DNA of 64,000 nucleotides, taken from positions 2,968,169 through 3,032,168 of the forward strand of contig NZ_CP049780.1 in assembly GCF_011193355.1 (NCBI RefSeq). Direction: 5' to 3'. The position numbers and the translations under genes are program-made. A model generated the notes under the pieces. That model saw only the letters and a list, made by a program, of their open reading frames with translations. It was not told where the DNA came from and searched no databases. This DNA is from Streptomyces sp. JB150. GTDB lineage: Bacteria; Actinomycetota; Actinomycetes; Streptomycetales; Streptomycetaceae. Shown here one piece after another: positions 8,638 to 18,000 of the stretch (position 1 is the stretch's first letter; each line of letters opens with the position of its first letter).

Positions 8638-8943
8638 GGATGCACCACGGGTCGCCGGGGGTAGATGAGCGTGACCATACGCGAAGCGGGCAGGTGACCG
8701 CAGGCACCGGTAGGGGTTGCGCGCGGGTTGTGCGCTTTTGTTCCGCGAGCGGTGAGCGCACTTGCTCAGGGGTGCGGGGAACTGCGCGAGAATGCCCTGC
8801 GGTCCGCAGCGCCGCGTCGGCGGGAACCACCCGTCTCGATGGGCCCCGCGCACCCTCCGGAGGAACCTGGCACAGTGGAGGGGGAACGTTCGCGCACCCG
8901 CGAGCGTTCTTGAGGAGAGAACCGGCACGAGGAGGGCGAGCAC
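8638..8943. other. Intergenic region between ftsE and the 63-residue membrane protein gene
   Basis: 306 bases separate the two divergent genes. Both promoters must lie here. A ribosome site (ggaggg) precedes the ATG at 8944 by 7 bases. I see no hairpin, clear -35/-10 pair or operator. Confidence 0.5.
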
Positions 8944-9135
8944 ATGACGTACGACCGGCTGGTGTGCGCGAACTGTGCCGCGCCCGTCAGCGAGGGCCGC
9001 TGCCCCGTGTGCCGGGCCAGCCGTGAGCGGCTCCAGCAGGAGAACCCGCTGTCGGCCCTGAATCCCATGACACTGATCGCCCTGCTGGCGGTGCTGATCG
9101 CCGCGCTGGCACTGCTGGCACACCAGACGGCGTGA
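8944..9135 (+). CDS. 63-residue zinc-ribbon single-pass membrane protein
   Basis: The short protein has a rubredoxin-like zinc knuckle ([20 protein letters not shown]; Cys at about 8, 11, 20 and 23) followed by one membrane helix ([18 protein letters not shown]). A strong ribosome site (ggaggg) lies 7 bases before the ATG and a perfect hairpin follows the stop, so this is a real gene. Small proteins of this kind are conserved near ftsE/prfB in streptomycetes as far as I recall. The function is unknown; the zinc ribbon would face the cytoplasm if the N-terminus is inside. Confidence 0.8.
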   Translation: MTYDRLVCANCAAPVSEGRCPVCRASRERLQQENPLSALNPMTLIALLAVLIAALALLAHQTA

Positions 9136-9140
9136 CGACG

Positions 9141-9176
9141 CGAAAGGGCCCGGAGCACCAGCTCCGGGCCCTTTCG
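9141..9176. terminator. Bidirectional terminator
   Basis: A perfect 16-bp stem (9141-9156 with 9161-9176) with loop ACCA lies between two converging genes. One arm ends in CTTTCG and the other in GAAAG, so it can act both ways. Confidence 0.88.
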
Positions 9177-9205
9177 ACTACCGTCCGCTACGGCAGGCCG
9201 CCCGA

Positions 9206-9856
9206 TCAGGCAGCCGCACCGCCGCGGCCGCCCACGAGGCGCGGCAGCACACGGAAGCCGATCCCACCGGCGATCATCGTCGCGGCGCCGACCAGCAGGA
9301 ACGTGGTCTGCGCGGCACCGGTCTCGGCGAGTTCCTCACCGCCGCCCTGGGCGGTGGTGTCGGCCGGGGTGTCGGAGCCGGTGTCGGTCAGGGCCGAGGA
9401 GCCGGCGCCCTGGGCGGAGTCGTTGGAGCCGCCGTCGGGGTTGGCGTTGTTGCCGCCGCCGTTCCCGCCACCGTTGCCGTTCCCGCCACCGTTGCCGTTG
9501 CCGTCACCGGGGTTTCCCGGGTTGCCGGGGTTGCCCGGCTCGACCGGGTCCTCCGGCTCGGTGGGCTCCTCGGTCGGGTCGGTCGGCGGCTCCTCCGTCG
9601 GAGGCTCCTCGGTCGGCGGCTCCTCGGTGGGCGGCTCCTCCGTCGGAGGCAGCTCGGTGGGCACCTCGGTCGGGACCGGGTCCGTCGTCGGGGTCGGCTC
9701 CGGGTCGGGGCTCGGCGTCTCGCACCCGATCCCGAGGAAGCCGCAGTCGTCCGACTCGGCGGCGGAAGCGGCACCCGCGGCGGTCAGCGAGGCACCGGCC
9801 GCGATCACGGCGCCCGCCACTATGCGCGCGACACGGATCCGCGTCTTGTTGGTCAT
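9206..9856 (-). CDS. LAETG sortase-anchored surface protein with Pro-Thr-Glu repeats
   Basis: The 216 residues comprise a signal peptide (cleavage near AGAASAAES), a Cys pair (DDCGFLGIGCE), a stalk of PTEEP repeats (about residues 50-105), a Gly/Asn-rich stretch, then the sorting signal LAETG followed by a hydrophobic helix and a basic tail. Class E sortases of Streptomyces recognise LAXTG motifs, so this protein should be covalently attached to the wall. No sortase gene lies in the window. The stalk is low-complexity and the mature head is tiny (about 15 residues), so it may act mainly as a spacer or surface coat. Confidence 0.85.
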   Translation of the reverse strand: MTNKTRIRVARIVAGAVIAAGASLTAAGAASAAESDDCGFLGIGCETPSPDPEPTPTTDPVPTEVPTELPPTEEPPTEEPPTEEPPTEEPPTDPTEEPTEPEDPVEPGNPGNPGNPGDGNGNGGGNGNGGGNGGGNNANPDGGSNDSAQGAGSSALTDTGSDTPADTTAQGGGEELAETGAAQTTFLLVGAATMIAGGIGFRVLPRLVGGRGGAAA

Positions 9857-10012
9857 GTGGTTGCTACCCCCAGTAGCTGATCGTCAGTGAGGCGGCGCTC
9901 GGGGCCGTGATCGACGGAGATAGCTGTGATGAAGCCCCCCGGTTCACATGCGCCCCAGAGATACGCATGCCGCGCTCAACCCTTCCGAGTTTTCACAGCA
10001 ACGTCAAGGCCG

Positions 10013-10024
10013 TTGCGTACGCAA
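10013..10024. promoter_or_regulatory. 12-bp palindrome in the LAETG-gene upstream region
   Basis: TTGCGTACGCAA is a perfect palindrome 157 bases upstream of the LAETG-protein start. It could be an operator. The surrounding 240 bases hold no gene. Confidence 0.25.
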
Positions 10025-10092
10025 TGTCCGCTTGTACCGCGCTTTGCCGGGGATGGCAGCTGTGAGTGTGATGTAAAACCCGGACAAACGAC

Positions 10093-10117
10093 AACCGCCC
10101 CTGAACCAGGGGCGGTT
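10093..10117 (-). terminator. Terminator of prfB
   Basis: Inverted repeat AACCGCCCCT / AGGGGCGGTT with a 5-base loop lies 17 bases past the prfB stop on the minus strand. Confidence 0.8.
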
Positions 10118-10133
10118 GACTTTGTCGACAAGC

Positions 10134-11240
10134 TTACTTCTCCTGCTGCTTGCGCCAGCGAATTCCGGCCTCCAGGAAGCCGTCGATCTCGCCGTTGAAC
10201 ACGGCCTCCGGGTTGCCGACCTCGTACTCCGTGCGCAGGTCCTTGACCATCTGGTACGGGTGCAGGACGTACGAACGCATCTGGTTGCCCCAGGAGTTGC
10301 CGCCGTCGCCCTTGAGGGCGTCCATCTTGGCCTGCTCCTCCTGGCGGCGCCGCTCCAGCAGCTTGGCCTGGAGGACGTTCATCGCGGTGGCCTTGTTCTG
10401 GATCTGCGACCGCTCGTTCTGGCAGGAGACGACGATGCCGGTCGGGATGTGCGTGATGCGCACCGCGGAGTCGGTGGTGTTCACGCCCTGGCCGCCGGGG
10501 CCGGAGGACCGGTAGACGTCGATGCGCAGGTCCGACTCGTCGATGTCGACGTGGTCGGACTGCTCGACGACCGGCAGCACCTCGACACCGGCGAAGGAGG
10601 TCTGGCGCCGGCCCTGGTTGTCGAACGGCGAGATGCGCACCAGGCGGTGGGTGCCCTGCTCGACGGAGAGGGTGCCGTAGGCGTACGGCGCCTGCACGGC
10701 GAAGGTGGTCGACTTGATGCCGGCCTCTTCGGCGTACGACGTCTCGATCAGCTCCGTCTTGTAGCCGCGCTGCTCGGCCCAGCGCAGGTACATCCGCTGG
10801 AGCTTCTCGGCGAAGTCGGCGGCGTCGACGCCGCCCGCCTCGGCGCGGATGTTGACGAGCGCCTCACGGGAGTCGTACTCGCCGGACAGGAGCGTGCGCA
10901 CCTCCATCTCGTCCAGCGCCTTCTTGACGGCGGCCAGCTCGGACTCGGCCTCGGCACGGGTGTCCGGGTCGTCCTCCTCCTCGGCCATCTCGAAGAGCAC
11001 GGCGAGATCGTCGATCCGCGAGCGCAGGGCTTCGGCCTTCCTCACCTCCGCCTGGAGGTGGGAGAGCTTGCTGGTGATCTTCTGCGCCTCGTCCGGGTTG
11101 TCCCACAGGGACGGCGCGGCCGCCTGCTCCTCGAGCACGGCGATGTCTGCCCTCATCTTGTCGAGGTCCAGAACGGCCTCGATCGACTCCATGGTCGAGG
11201 AGAGGGACTTGAGCTCTTCGGATACATCGACGACTGCCAC
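10134..11240 (-). CDS. prfB: Peptide chain release factor 2
   Basis: RF2 ends translation at UGA and UAA. The 368 residues contain the stop-codon reading tripeptide SPF ([16 protein letters not shown]) and the catalytic GGQ loop ([17 protein letters not shown]). The frame is uninterrupted from ATG 11240, so the programmed +1 frameshift found in E. coli prfB is absent, as is usual in actinomycetes. A terminator lies right after it. Upstream are the kinase genes, separated by a repeat element. Confidence 0.96.
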   Translation of the reverse strand: MAVVDVSEELKSLSSTMESIEAVLDLDKMRADIAVLEEQAAAPSLWDNPDEAQKITSKLSHLQAEVRKAEALRSRIDDLAVLFEMAEEEDDPDTRAEAESELAAVKKALDEMEVRTLLSGEYDSREALVNIRAEAGGVDAADFAEKLQRMYLRWAEQRGYKTELIETSYAEEAGIKSTTFAVQAPYAYGTLSVEQGTHRLVRISPFDNQGRRQTSFAGVEVLPVVEQSDHVDIDESDLRIDVYRSSGPGGQGVNTTDSAVRITHIPTGIVVSCQNERSQIQNKATAMNVLQAKLLERRRQEEQAKMDALKGDGGNSWGNQMRSYVLHPYQMVKDLRTEYEVGNPEAVFNGEIDGFLEAGIRWRKQQEK

Positions 11241-11318
11241 GCTCCCAGCGTAACGGCTCCGCCGGTTTGCCAGTGCCGTGGCTGAGGCCGGTTGTGACGT
11301 ACCCGGCGTCGGTGCGGG

Positions 11319-11394
11319 CCTCGCTGGGGGCTGCCGCCCCCAGACCCCCGCTTCGGCCCTGAACGGGCCTCGTCCTCAAACGCCGGACGGGCTG
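11319..11394. repeat. Streptomyces dispersed intergenic repeat with two hairpins
   Basis: On the minus strand the element begins CAGCCCGTCCGGCGTTTGAG and ends with the hairpin CTGGGGGCGGCAGCCCCCAG. A second hairpin in the middle is GGCCCGTTCAGGGCC. I recall this sequence as highly repeated at the ends of Streptomyces genes. Here it lies 32 bases past the pkaB stop, where it could serve as a terminator. Confidence 0.75.
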
Positions 11395-11425
11395 CTTTTC
11401 ACGAGCCCCGGTCCGGATGTGGCCG

Positions 11426-12670
11426 CTACGGCATCTCCGGAGCCGAGTTCTTCGTGTCCTGTGGGGTTCCGCCCGGCTCGTCGTCCGAGGTGGCGAGCCA
11501 GGTGCCGGTGCCGATGGCGGCGGCGAGGGCCACGGCGGCGGCGCCCAGGGTGAGGCGGCGCCGGCGGGTGGCGGCGCGGTTGCGGGCGGAGCCGGGGCGG
11601 GGGGCTCCGGCGGCGCGGGGGGCGCGAGCGGTGCCGTGGGCGCCGCCCGCCAGCTCGTCGGGGGCGGGGACCCGCATGGAGGTGTGGGTGTCCCGGTTGG
11701 AGTCGGGAGAGGCGCCGGGGACCAGGGAGACCGCGCCGCGGCGCTGCCGGGCGGGAGGCCTGGGAGCGCCCGGCGCGGGAGCGGGGGCCTCCTCGGCGGG
11801 CTCGGCGGCGTCGACGTCCGGCTCGTCCACGTCCAGCGGCGGCATCCCGGCCAGGGTCGGCAGCTGCTCGCGCAGCCGGGCGGCCAGCTCGGAGGCGCGC
11901 AGCCGGGAGGCGGGGGCCTTGGCGAGGCACTGCACGATCAGCTGCCACAGCTCCTCGGGGATGCCGGGGAGCGGGACCACGGTCTCGGTGACGTGGCGGC
12001 GCAGCACCGCGCCCGGATGGCCGCCGCCGAACGGGGTGAAGCCGGCCAGCAGCTCGTAGAGGACGGTGGCGAGGGCGTAGATGTCGACGGACGCGCGCGG
12101 GGGCAGGCCCTCGACGATCTCGGGGGCCAGGTAGTCGGGGGTGCCGATGACCTTGGTGGCGCGGGTGCGCTGCGGGGTGTCGATCAGCTTGGCGACGCCG
12201 AAGTCGGTGAGCAGGGCGCGGTGCGCGCCGCCCGGTCCGAGCGGGCTCTGCATGTCCAGCAGGATGTTCTCCGGCTTGACGTCGCGGTGCACGACCCCGG
12301 CCGCGTGGGCCGCCGCGAGGCCGTCCGCCACGTCGGCGACGATCGCGACGGCCGCCTCGGGGGCGAGCCGCCGTTCCCGCTCCAGCCGGGTGCGCAGGTC
12401 GGTGCCGCGGACGAGGTCCATGACCAGGGCGAGGTCGTTGCCGTCGACCACCAGGTCACGGACGGAGACGACGTTCGGGTGGTCGAGCCCGAGCAGGGCC
12501 GTCCGCTCCTGGACGAAGCGTCCGACGAGTTCCTGGTCGGACGCCAGATCCTCGCGCAGCAGCTTGATCGCGACGGGGCCCTCGGGCCCCTCGCCGAGCC
12601 ACACCGTGCCGGCGCTGCCCCGTCCCAGGATCTGGTTCGCGGTGTACCGGCTGCCGATCTTCCGTGCCAA
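11426..12670 (-). CDS. pkaB: Membrane-anchored Ser/Thr protein kinase (PkaB type)
   Basis: The 414 residues contain a full Hanks-type kinase domain (about 8-265): glycine loop LGRGSAGTVW, VAIKLL lysine, catalytic HRDVKPEN, DFG in LLTDFGVAKL and the GTPDYLAPE substrate loop. A Pro/Ala-rich juxtamembrane linker leads to one membrane helix (about 375-395, LTLGAAAVALAAAIG) and a short extracellular tail of about 20 residues without PASTA repeats. The start is ATG 12670 (MARKIGSRYTANQILGRG). The pairing with a second kinase beside prfB matches pkaA/pkaB of S. coelicolor. With no sensor domain outside, it may sense inside signals or act downstream of the second kinase. Confidence 0.9.
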   Translation of the reverse strand: MARKIGSRYTANQILGRGSAGTVWLGEGPEGPVAIKLLREDLASDQELVGRFVQERTALLGLDHPNVVSVRDLVVDGNDLALVMDLVRGTDLRTRLERERRLAPEAAVAIVADVADGLAAAHAAGVVHRDVKPENILLDMQSPLGPGGAHRALLTDFGVAKLIDTPQRTRATKVIGTPDYLAPEIVEGLPPRASVDIYALATVLYELLAGFTPFGGGHPGAVLRRHVTETVVPLPGIPEELWQLIVQCLAKAPASRLRASELAARLREQLPTLAGMPPLDVDEPDVDAAEPAEEAPAPAPGAPRPPARQRRGAVSLVPGASPDSNRDTHTSMRVPAPDELAGGAHGTARAPRAAGAPRPGSARNRAATRRRRLTLGAAAVALAAAIGTGTWLATSDDEPGGTPQDTKNSAPEMP

Positions 12671-12799
12671 GACTGCTCCTACAGACGCGTGTTGTCGCTA
12701 AAACTACGCGTCCGGGGGACCGGCCTTCACCGTGGAGCCGGAAATCACCCCCCGGGTGTCGACAAATCGGCAGGCTCGTCACCGGCTTCGCCGGGCCGG

Positions 12800-14581
12800 T
12801 CACTGACCGGAGCCGGTCCCGGTGCCGGATCCGGAGCCGGAGCCGACGAGGTCGCCGACCCAGTCGGCCACCGAGCCGACCCAGTCGGTGAGCTGGTCCC
12901 AGTAGCCCTTGCCGGTGCCGATCCAGTCCTGCAGCGGGCTCAGCTCCCAGATCAGCCAGCCGGCCACGAACAGGACGACGATCGTGAACAGGCAGCCCTT
13001 CAGACAGCCCAGGCCGGGGATGCGCATCGGGTTGGCGCTGCGCTGACGCGGCGGGCGCGGCTCCCGCGCGGGGCGCTGCGGCTCCGGCGGGGCGGGCGGG
13101 GCGTACCGCTGCGGCTGCTGCGGCTGGGGGGGCTGCTGGGGCTGAGGGGTACGGCGCGGCGTGTACGGCTGCGGCTGCTGTTGCTGGTGCTGCTGCTGGG
13201 GGTAGCCGTAGCCGGGCTGCGGGCCCTGCTGGGGGCCGGGTTGCGGGCGCTGCGGCTGCTGCTGCGGGCGGGCGACCTGCCGCTGGGGGCGGCGGCGCAG
13301 CGGGTCCTCGCTGGGGTCGAGGTACTGGACCTGCGTCTGCTCGTTGCGGTCCCGCGCGGCGCGCAGCTGGGTCTGCCAGGGATGCTCGCCGCCCTGTCCG
13401 CCGGGGTCCTGACCCTGTCCCGCCTGGTGCGGGGGCACCGGCGGCATGACGGCCGTCGGGTCGGCGGCGCCGGTGTGCGGCAGGACGGCGGTGGGGTCGG
13501 CGGCGCCGGTGTGCGGCAGGACGGCGGTGGGGTCGGCGGCGCCGACCGGGCCCCCGGTGTGCGGGAGCACGCTGGTCGCGGCGTTCGGGTCGTAGGCGCC
13601 GGGCGCGGAGCCGTGCGGGAGCACCTGGGTGGGGTCGGCCGCGCCCGGGGTGCCGGGCACCGCCGTGGGGGCCGGGTCGGGGGCGAGCAGCGCGCCGACG
13701 TTCTCGGCGGCGGCGATCTGCGCGGAGTTCGCGTGCACGCCGACGCCCTCGGCGACGACCCGCAGGCCGCGCGCGAGGTTCTCGGCGCTGGGGCGCTCGT
13801 CGGGGTTCTTGCGCAGGCAGCGCTCTATGACCGTCCACAGCGGTTCGGGGACGGTGGAGGGGCGGCGCGGTTCGGCGCTCAGGTGCTGGTGCAGCACCTC
13901 CAGGGCGGAGCTGCCGGCGAACGGGGGGCGGCCGGTGACCAGCTCGTACAGGAGGATGCCCGCGCCGTAGACGTCCACCGCGGAGGTCTGCGGGCGGCCT
14001 TCTGCGGACTCCGGCGCCACGTACGCGGGCGTGCCGACGAACTCGCTGGTGCGAGTGAGGCCGGGCGAGTCGGCCAGCCGGGCGATGCCGAAGTCAGTCA
14101 GCATCGGGTGCATCCGGTCGCCGTCCTGCCTCAGCAGGACGTTCGCCGGCTTCAGGTCGCGGTGCACCACGCCGTCGGCGTGGCTGGCGGCGAGGGCGTC
14201 GGCGATCTGGGCGGTGAGCAGGGACGCGGCGACCGGCGTGAACGGGCCGTTCTCGCGCAGGTAGCGGTGCAGGTCGGGGCCGTCGACGAGGTCCATGACC
14301 AGGGCGAGCAGATCGCCCTCGACGACCAGGTCGCGCACCCGGACGATGTTGGGATGGGTCAGGCGGAGCAGCACCGAGCGCTCCCGCAGGAACCGCATCA
14401 CGACATCCGGGTCGTTCGCCAGCTCCTCCTTGAGGACCTTGATGGCGACGGTCTCGCCGGGCTGTCCGGGCACGGCCGCCTCGGCGCCCGCGGTCTCCCG
14501 CTGGCGGGCTCGCCAGACGGTGCCCGTGGCGCCGCGTCCGAGCGGCTCCTCGAGCAGGTACTTGCTGCCGACTGGCCGCAC
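12800..14581 (-). CDS. pkaA: Membrane-anchored Ser/Thr protein kinase (PkaA type)
   Basis: The 593 residues have a kinase domain at about 8-290 (LGRGATGTVW, VAIKVL, HRDLKPAN, LTDFGIARL, GTPAYVAPE), then about 220 residues of Pro/Gln-rich linker, one membrane helix (about 530-550, LKGCLFTIVVLFVAGWLIW) and a short extracellular tail ending in Gly-Ser-Gly-Thr repeats. The linker contains a 12-residue repeat AADPTAVLPHTG encoded by 36-bp tandem units at about 13442-13555, whose threonines could be phosphorylation sites. The start is GTG 14581. It is transcribed ahead of pkaB with a 129-base gap. No PASTA or other sensor domain is present. Confidence 0.9.
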   Translation of the reverse strand: MRPVGSKYLLEEPLGRGATGTVWRARQRETAGAEAAVPGQPGETVAIKVLKEELANDPDVVMRFLRERSVLLRLTHPNIVRVRDLVVEGDLLALVMDLVDGPDLHRYLRENGPFTPVAASLLTAQIADALAASHADGVVHRDLKPANVLLRQDGDRMHPMLTDFGIARLADSPGLTRTSEFVGTPAYVAPESAEGRPQTSAVDVYGAGILLYELVTGRPPFAGSSALEVLHQHLSAEPRRPSTVPEPLWTVIERCLRKNPDERPSAENLARGLRVVAEGVGVHANSAQIAAAENVGALLAPDPAPTAVPGTPGAADPTQVLPHGSAPGAYDPNAATSVLPHTGGPVGAADPTAVLPHTGAADPTAVLPHTGAADPTAVMPPVPPHQAGQGQDPGGQGGEHPWQTQLRAARDRNEQTQVQYLDPSEDPLRRRPQRQVARPQQQPQRPQPGPQQGPQPGYGYPQQQHQQQQPQPYTPRRTPQPQQPPQPQQPQRYAPPAPPEPQRPAREPRPPRQRSANPMRIPGLGCLKGCLFTIVVLFVAGWLIWELSPLQDWIGTGKGYWDQLTDWVGSVADWVGDLVGSGSGSGTGTGSGQ

Positions 14582-15006
14582 GTCACGCGCTCCCTAGCTG
14601 CTTGCCTTGCCTGTGTGTCTGTCCGTGTCTCGTTCCGCACCACTGTAGTGCCGAGGTGCGACAGCCGGGCTGTCGTCTTCCTGTGGCCCTGGTGTGGCGG
14701 TACCCGTGGCACTGGCCGTGGCTGCTGCGCCGCCGGTCCCGTACACGTTCGGCACACGTTGTGGAGGAAAGACGCTCACCTCGGTCGCCAGGTTGCCGAA
14801 AGCGGACGTGACCGATCTCAAGTGATCGCCACCCCCGTCGCGGTCAGGCACTTTTGCGGGCAGAGCCGACCAATCAAGATCACTTGTCCCGGAGCGGCGG
14901 GCGTGTTGTCGGTGACAGGTGCGAGGATGCGGGGAGTTACTGGCCGACGTGCTCGTGTGGGGTGGGGGGACCCTCCGCGCCCGCGCAGAAGGGACCGCTG
15001 ACGGCG
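14582..15006. other. Intergenic region between pkaA and the FHA-FtsK gene
   Basis: The 425 bases between the divergent genes must hold both promoters. The most visible element is a perfect 9-bp inverted repeat CAAGTGATC (14819-14827) and GATCACTTG (14878-14886) with a 50-base spacer. No convincing gene is present; open frames here are extensions of shadow frames. Confidence 0.5.
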
Positions 15007-18000
15007 ATGCAGATCCGGCTGACCGTCGTAGACCCGCTGGGCCCGCCCTCGGCTGAGGCGCGTGGCCGCGCCGCGAGCCGCGACGTGCTGGTCACCGCGC
15101 CCGCCGGCACCGCCCTCTCGGCGGTCGCCTCGGCGCTGGCCTCGGCGGTCACCGGCGACGCCGCGCAGCCGGGCCCCGTGGTGCTGTACGCCGGTGCGGA
15201 GCGCCTCGACGACCGCCGCTGCACCCTCGGCGAGCCCCCGCTGCTGGACGGCGCCGTGCTCTCCCTGGGCGCGCCCGCCGACCCCGAACCGCACCCCGAG
15301 GTGGAGGACGCCCCGGCCCGGCTCGACGTGGTCGCGGGGCCCGACGCGGGCGGGGTCCACCTGCTGCACGGCGGCCGGATCGAGATCGGCCGTTCCGCCG
15401 CCGCCGACGTCCCGCTCGACGACCCGGACGTCTCCCGCCTGCACTGCGCGGTGACGCTCTCCCCCGACGGCCGCGTCACCGTCGCCGACCTGGGCTCCAC
15501 CAACGGCACCACCCTCGACGGCACGCGCGTGGGCGCCCGCCCGGTGCGGTTCACGCCGGGCGCGCTGCTGCGCCTCGGCGAGTCCGCCCTGCGTCTCGCC
15601 CCCGCCGGCGGGCCGGGGGGCCGGCTCGCCACGGCACCGGACGGGGAGGGGCACGTGCGCGTGGCGCCCGTGTCCGTGCCCATGCCGGCGTCCGTGGCCC
15701 CGTCGGCCGGCCTGCCGCAGGCCCCGGAGAGCCACACCCGCGCGGACGCCCCCGCCCCGGTCGCCGGGCAGCGCCCCGGCCCCGGCCCGGCGGCCGCGCA
15801 GGACCACGCCCCCGCCGGGCCGCCCGTACGCCCCCCGGTCGTACCGGGCCAGGGCGCGGCGCCCCGGGAGGAACGGGGCGAGGGCACCGCCCAGGGCGGA
15901 CCGGCCCCGGACCGCGCGGGGACGGCCGGGAACGCACGGACCCCGCAGAGCGTGCGGACGGACCAGGAGGACGGCGGGCGGGCACCGCGAGCCGCCGAGG
16001 CGGTCCCGGGCGGACGCCCCGGCCGTGCGCCCGGCTCCCCGGCCGCCCCGCTCGTGCCGCCCGCGACCGCTCAGCCGCCGCTCGGCGACGGCACCACGCA
16101 CGGCGGACGGCAGGGCGTGCCCGGCCTCGCGGGCGCACCGGCCGCCCACTCCGACGGGCAGCCCCACGACGCGGACGCGCAGCGGTCGCCGCAGGCCGGG
16201 CGCCGGCGCGGCGGTATCGGCGCGTGGGCGCGCCGGCTCACCGGCGGGCGCGGCGAGCCTGCGGCGACGGACGGCCCGACGGCGTACGACGACGCGGGCG
16301 GTGCCCCGCTGCCCGCCCCGGCGGCCGGTCCCCGGCTGCCGGAGACCTGGCCGGATCCGGCCGCCCTGCTGCTGACCGCTCTCGGCCCCGGCCCCCGGCT
16401 GTGGGAGCGCGGGCCCGGGCATCCGGAGGCGCTGACGGTACGGCTCGGTACGGCCGACCGCGCGGCGCCCGACGGCTCCGAACTGCTGCCCGCCGTGCCC
16501 GTGACCGCGGATCTGCGCGAGGCGGGCGCGCTCGGCCTGGCCGGACCGCGCCCGCGGCTCGCCGGGGTGGCCCGCGCGGTGCTGGCACAGCTGGCCGCGC
16601 TGCACTCCCCCACGACCCTCGAGATCGTCCTCATCAGCACGGATCACTCGCGCTCGGTGGCCGACCGCACCGCCGAGTGGTCCTGGCTGGGCTGGCTGCC
16701 CCACGTCCGCCCCGGCCACGGCCAGGACTGCCGCCTCCTCCTCGCCTACGACCGCGAGCAGGCGGCGACCCGCACCGACGAACTGCTGCGCCGCCTGGAC
16801 GACCACCTCACGTCCGTGCTCCCGGCGCCGGCAGCCGACGCCACGCCTGCACGGACGCCGGCCGACACCGGCCAGGGCACGGCGGCGCGGGAACCGGGGA
16901 CGGCGGCGGGTCACGCGGACAGCGGCCTGCTGCCTGCGGAGACGGACACCGAGGCCCAAAGCGCACTGCCGTCCGGCCCGACGGGCGCCACCCGCGCGGG
17001 CACCGGTCAGGCGTACCCGGCACCCGCGGGCGCGGCTCCTGCCGACGGCCCGCAGGCCCTCCCCGGCCACCACCTCACGGGCGGCGGCCGTACGCCGTAC
17101 CCGGCAGCGGGCAAGCCCGGACCGGCCGACCGGCCGCGTGCCGAGGCACCCGCCGACACGGACGGCGCCGCGGCGGCCCCCGGCCGGCCCGGCGCGGCCG
17201 GCGCGGCACCGGCCGGGCACGGACCGAGGGGTGGCGGCCACGGGACCACCCATGGCTCGACGGGCACCCACGCGGCGGTGCCCGCCCCGGCAGGCGACCC
17301 CCGCGCGGCGGCACAGGGAGTCCCGGGCTCCCCCCGCGCGGGAGCGCAAGGTCTGCCGGGCGGCACGCCCCGCCCGGGCAGCGGCTCGCCCTACGCGTCC
17401 CCCGGCGGAGCCGCCCCGGCAGCCGGCCCACGGCACCCCGCCGTACCCGCCGGCGCCGAGCCCGCCGCAGCCGCGCGCGGCTGCCTTCCGGCCGGAGCCC
17501 TTCCCGCCCAGGCGGCAGCCCCCGCAGCTCCCGCTGTCCAGGGCCCCGCCGACCAGGGCCCCGCGGCGGCGCACCCCGCTCCCACCGCCCCCCGCACCGT
17601 CCCTGATCCGCAGCGGCGGCCCTCCTGGGCGCGGCACGGCGGCTCCGAGGCGGGCTCTCCGGGGTCGTACACGGTCGTCGTCGTGGACGGCGATCCGGGA
17701 AGCGCCGGGCTGCGGGACGCGCTCGCGCGGCTGGCGGCGGAGGGACCGCGGGCCGGCATCCATGTGGTGTGCCTCGCGGAGACGGCCCCCGCGTCGCCCG
17801 CGTCGCCGGTGACGGAGACGTACGAGGCGGCCTGCGCGGCGGTGCCGGTGTTCCGCCGGTGCGGCGCGGTGGCGTTGCTCAGCGGTGACGTGGCCACGGC
17901 GCTGCGGCTGCTGCGGGTGGCCCCGGCGGGGCCGGTCGGGCACGGCACGGTGGCCACCGTCGACGCCGTCTCCCCGGCCTGGGCGGAACGGTTCGCGCGG

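Noticed and set aside
9132..9890. Plus-strand frame with Gly-Ser-Val repeats
   Set aside because: It is the complement of the PTEEP repeats in the LAETG-protein gene.
10134..11240. Programmed frameshift in prfB
   Set aside because: The frame is continuous from ATG to stop and no in-frame TGA is present near the start.
11417..15001. A 1194-codon plus-strand open frame across both kinase genes
   Set aside because: The opposite strand encodes complete kinase domains, so this is a shadow frame.
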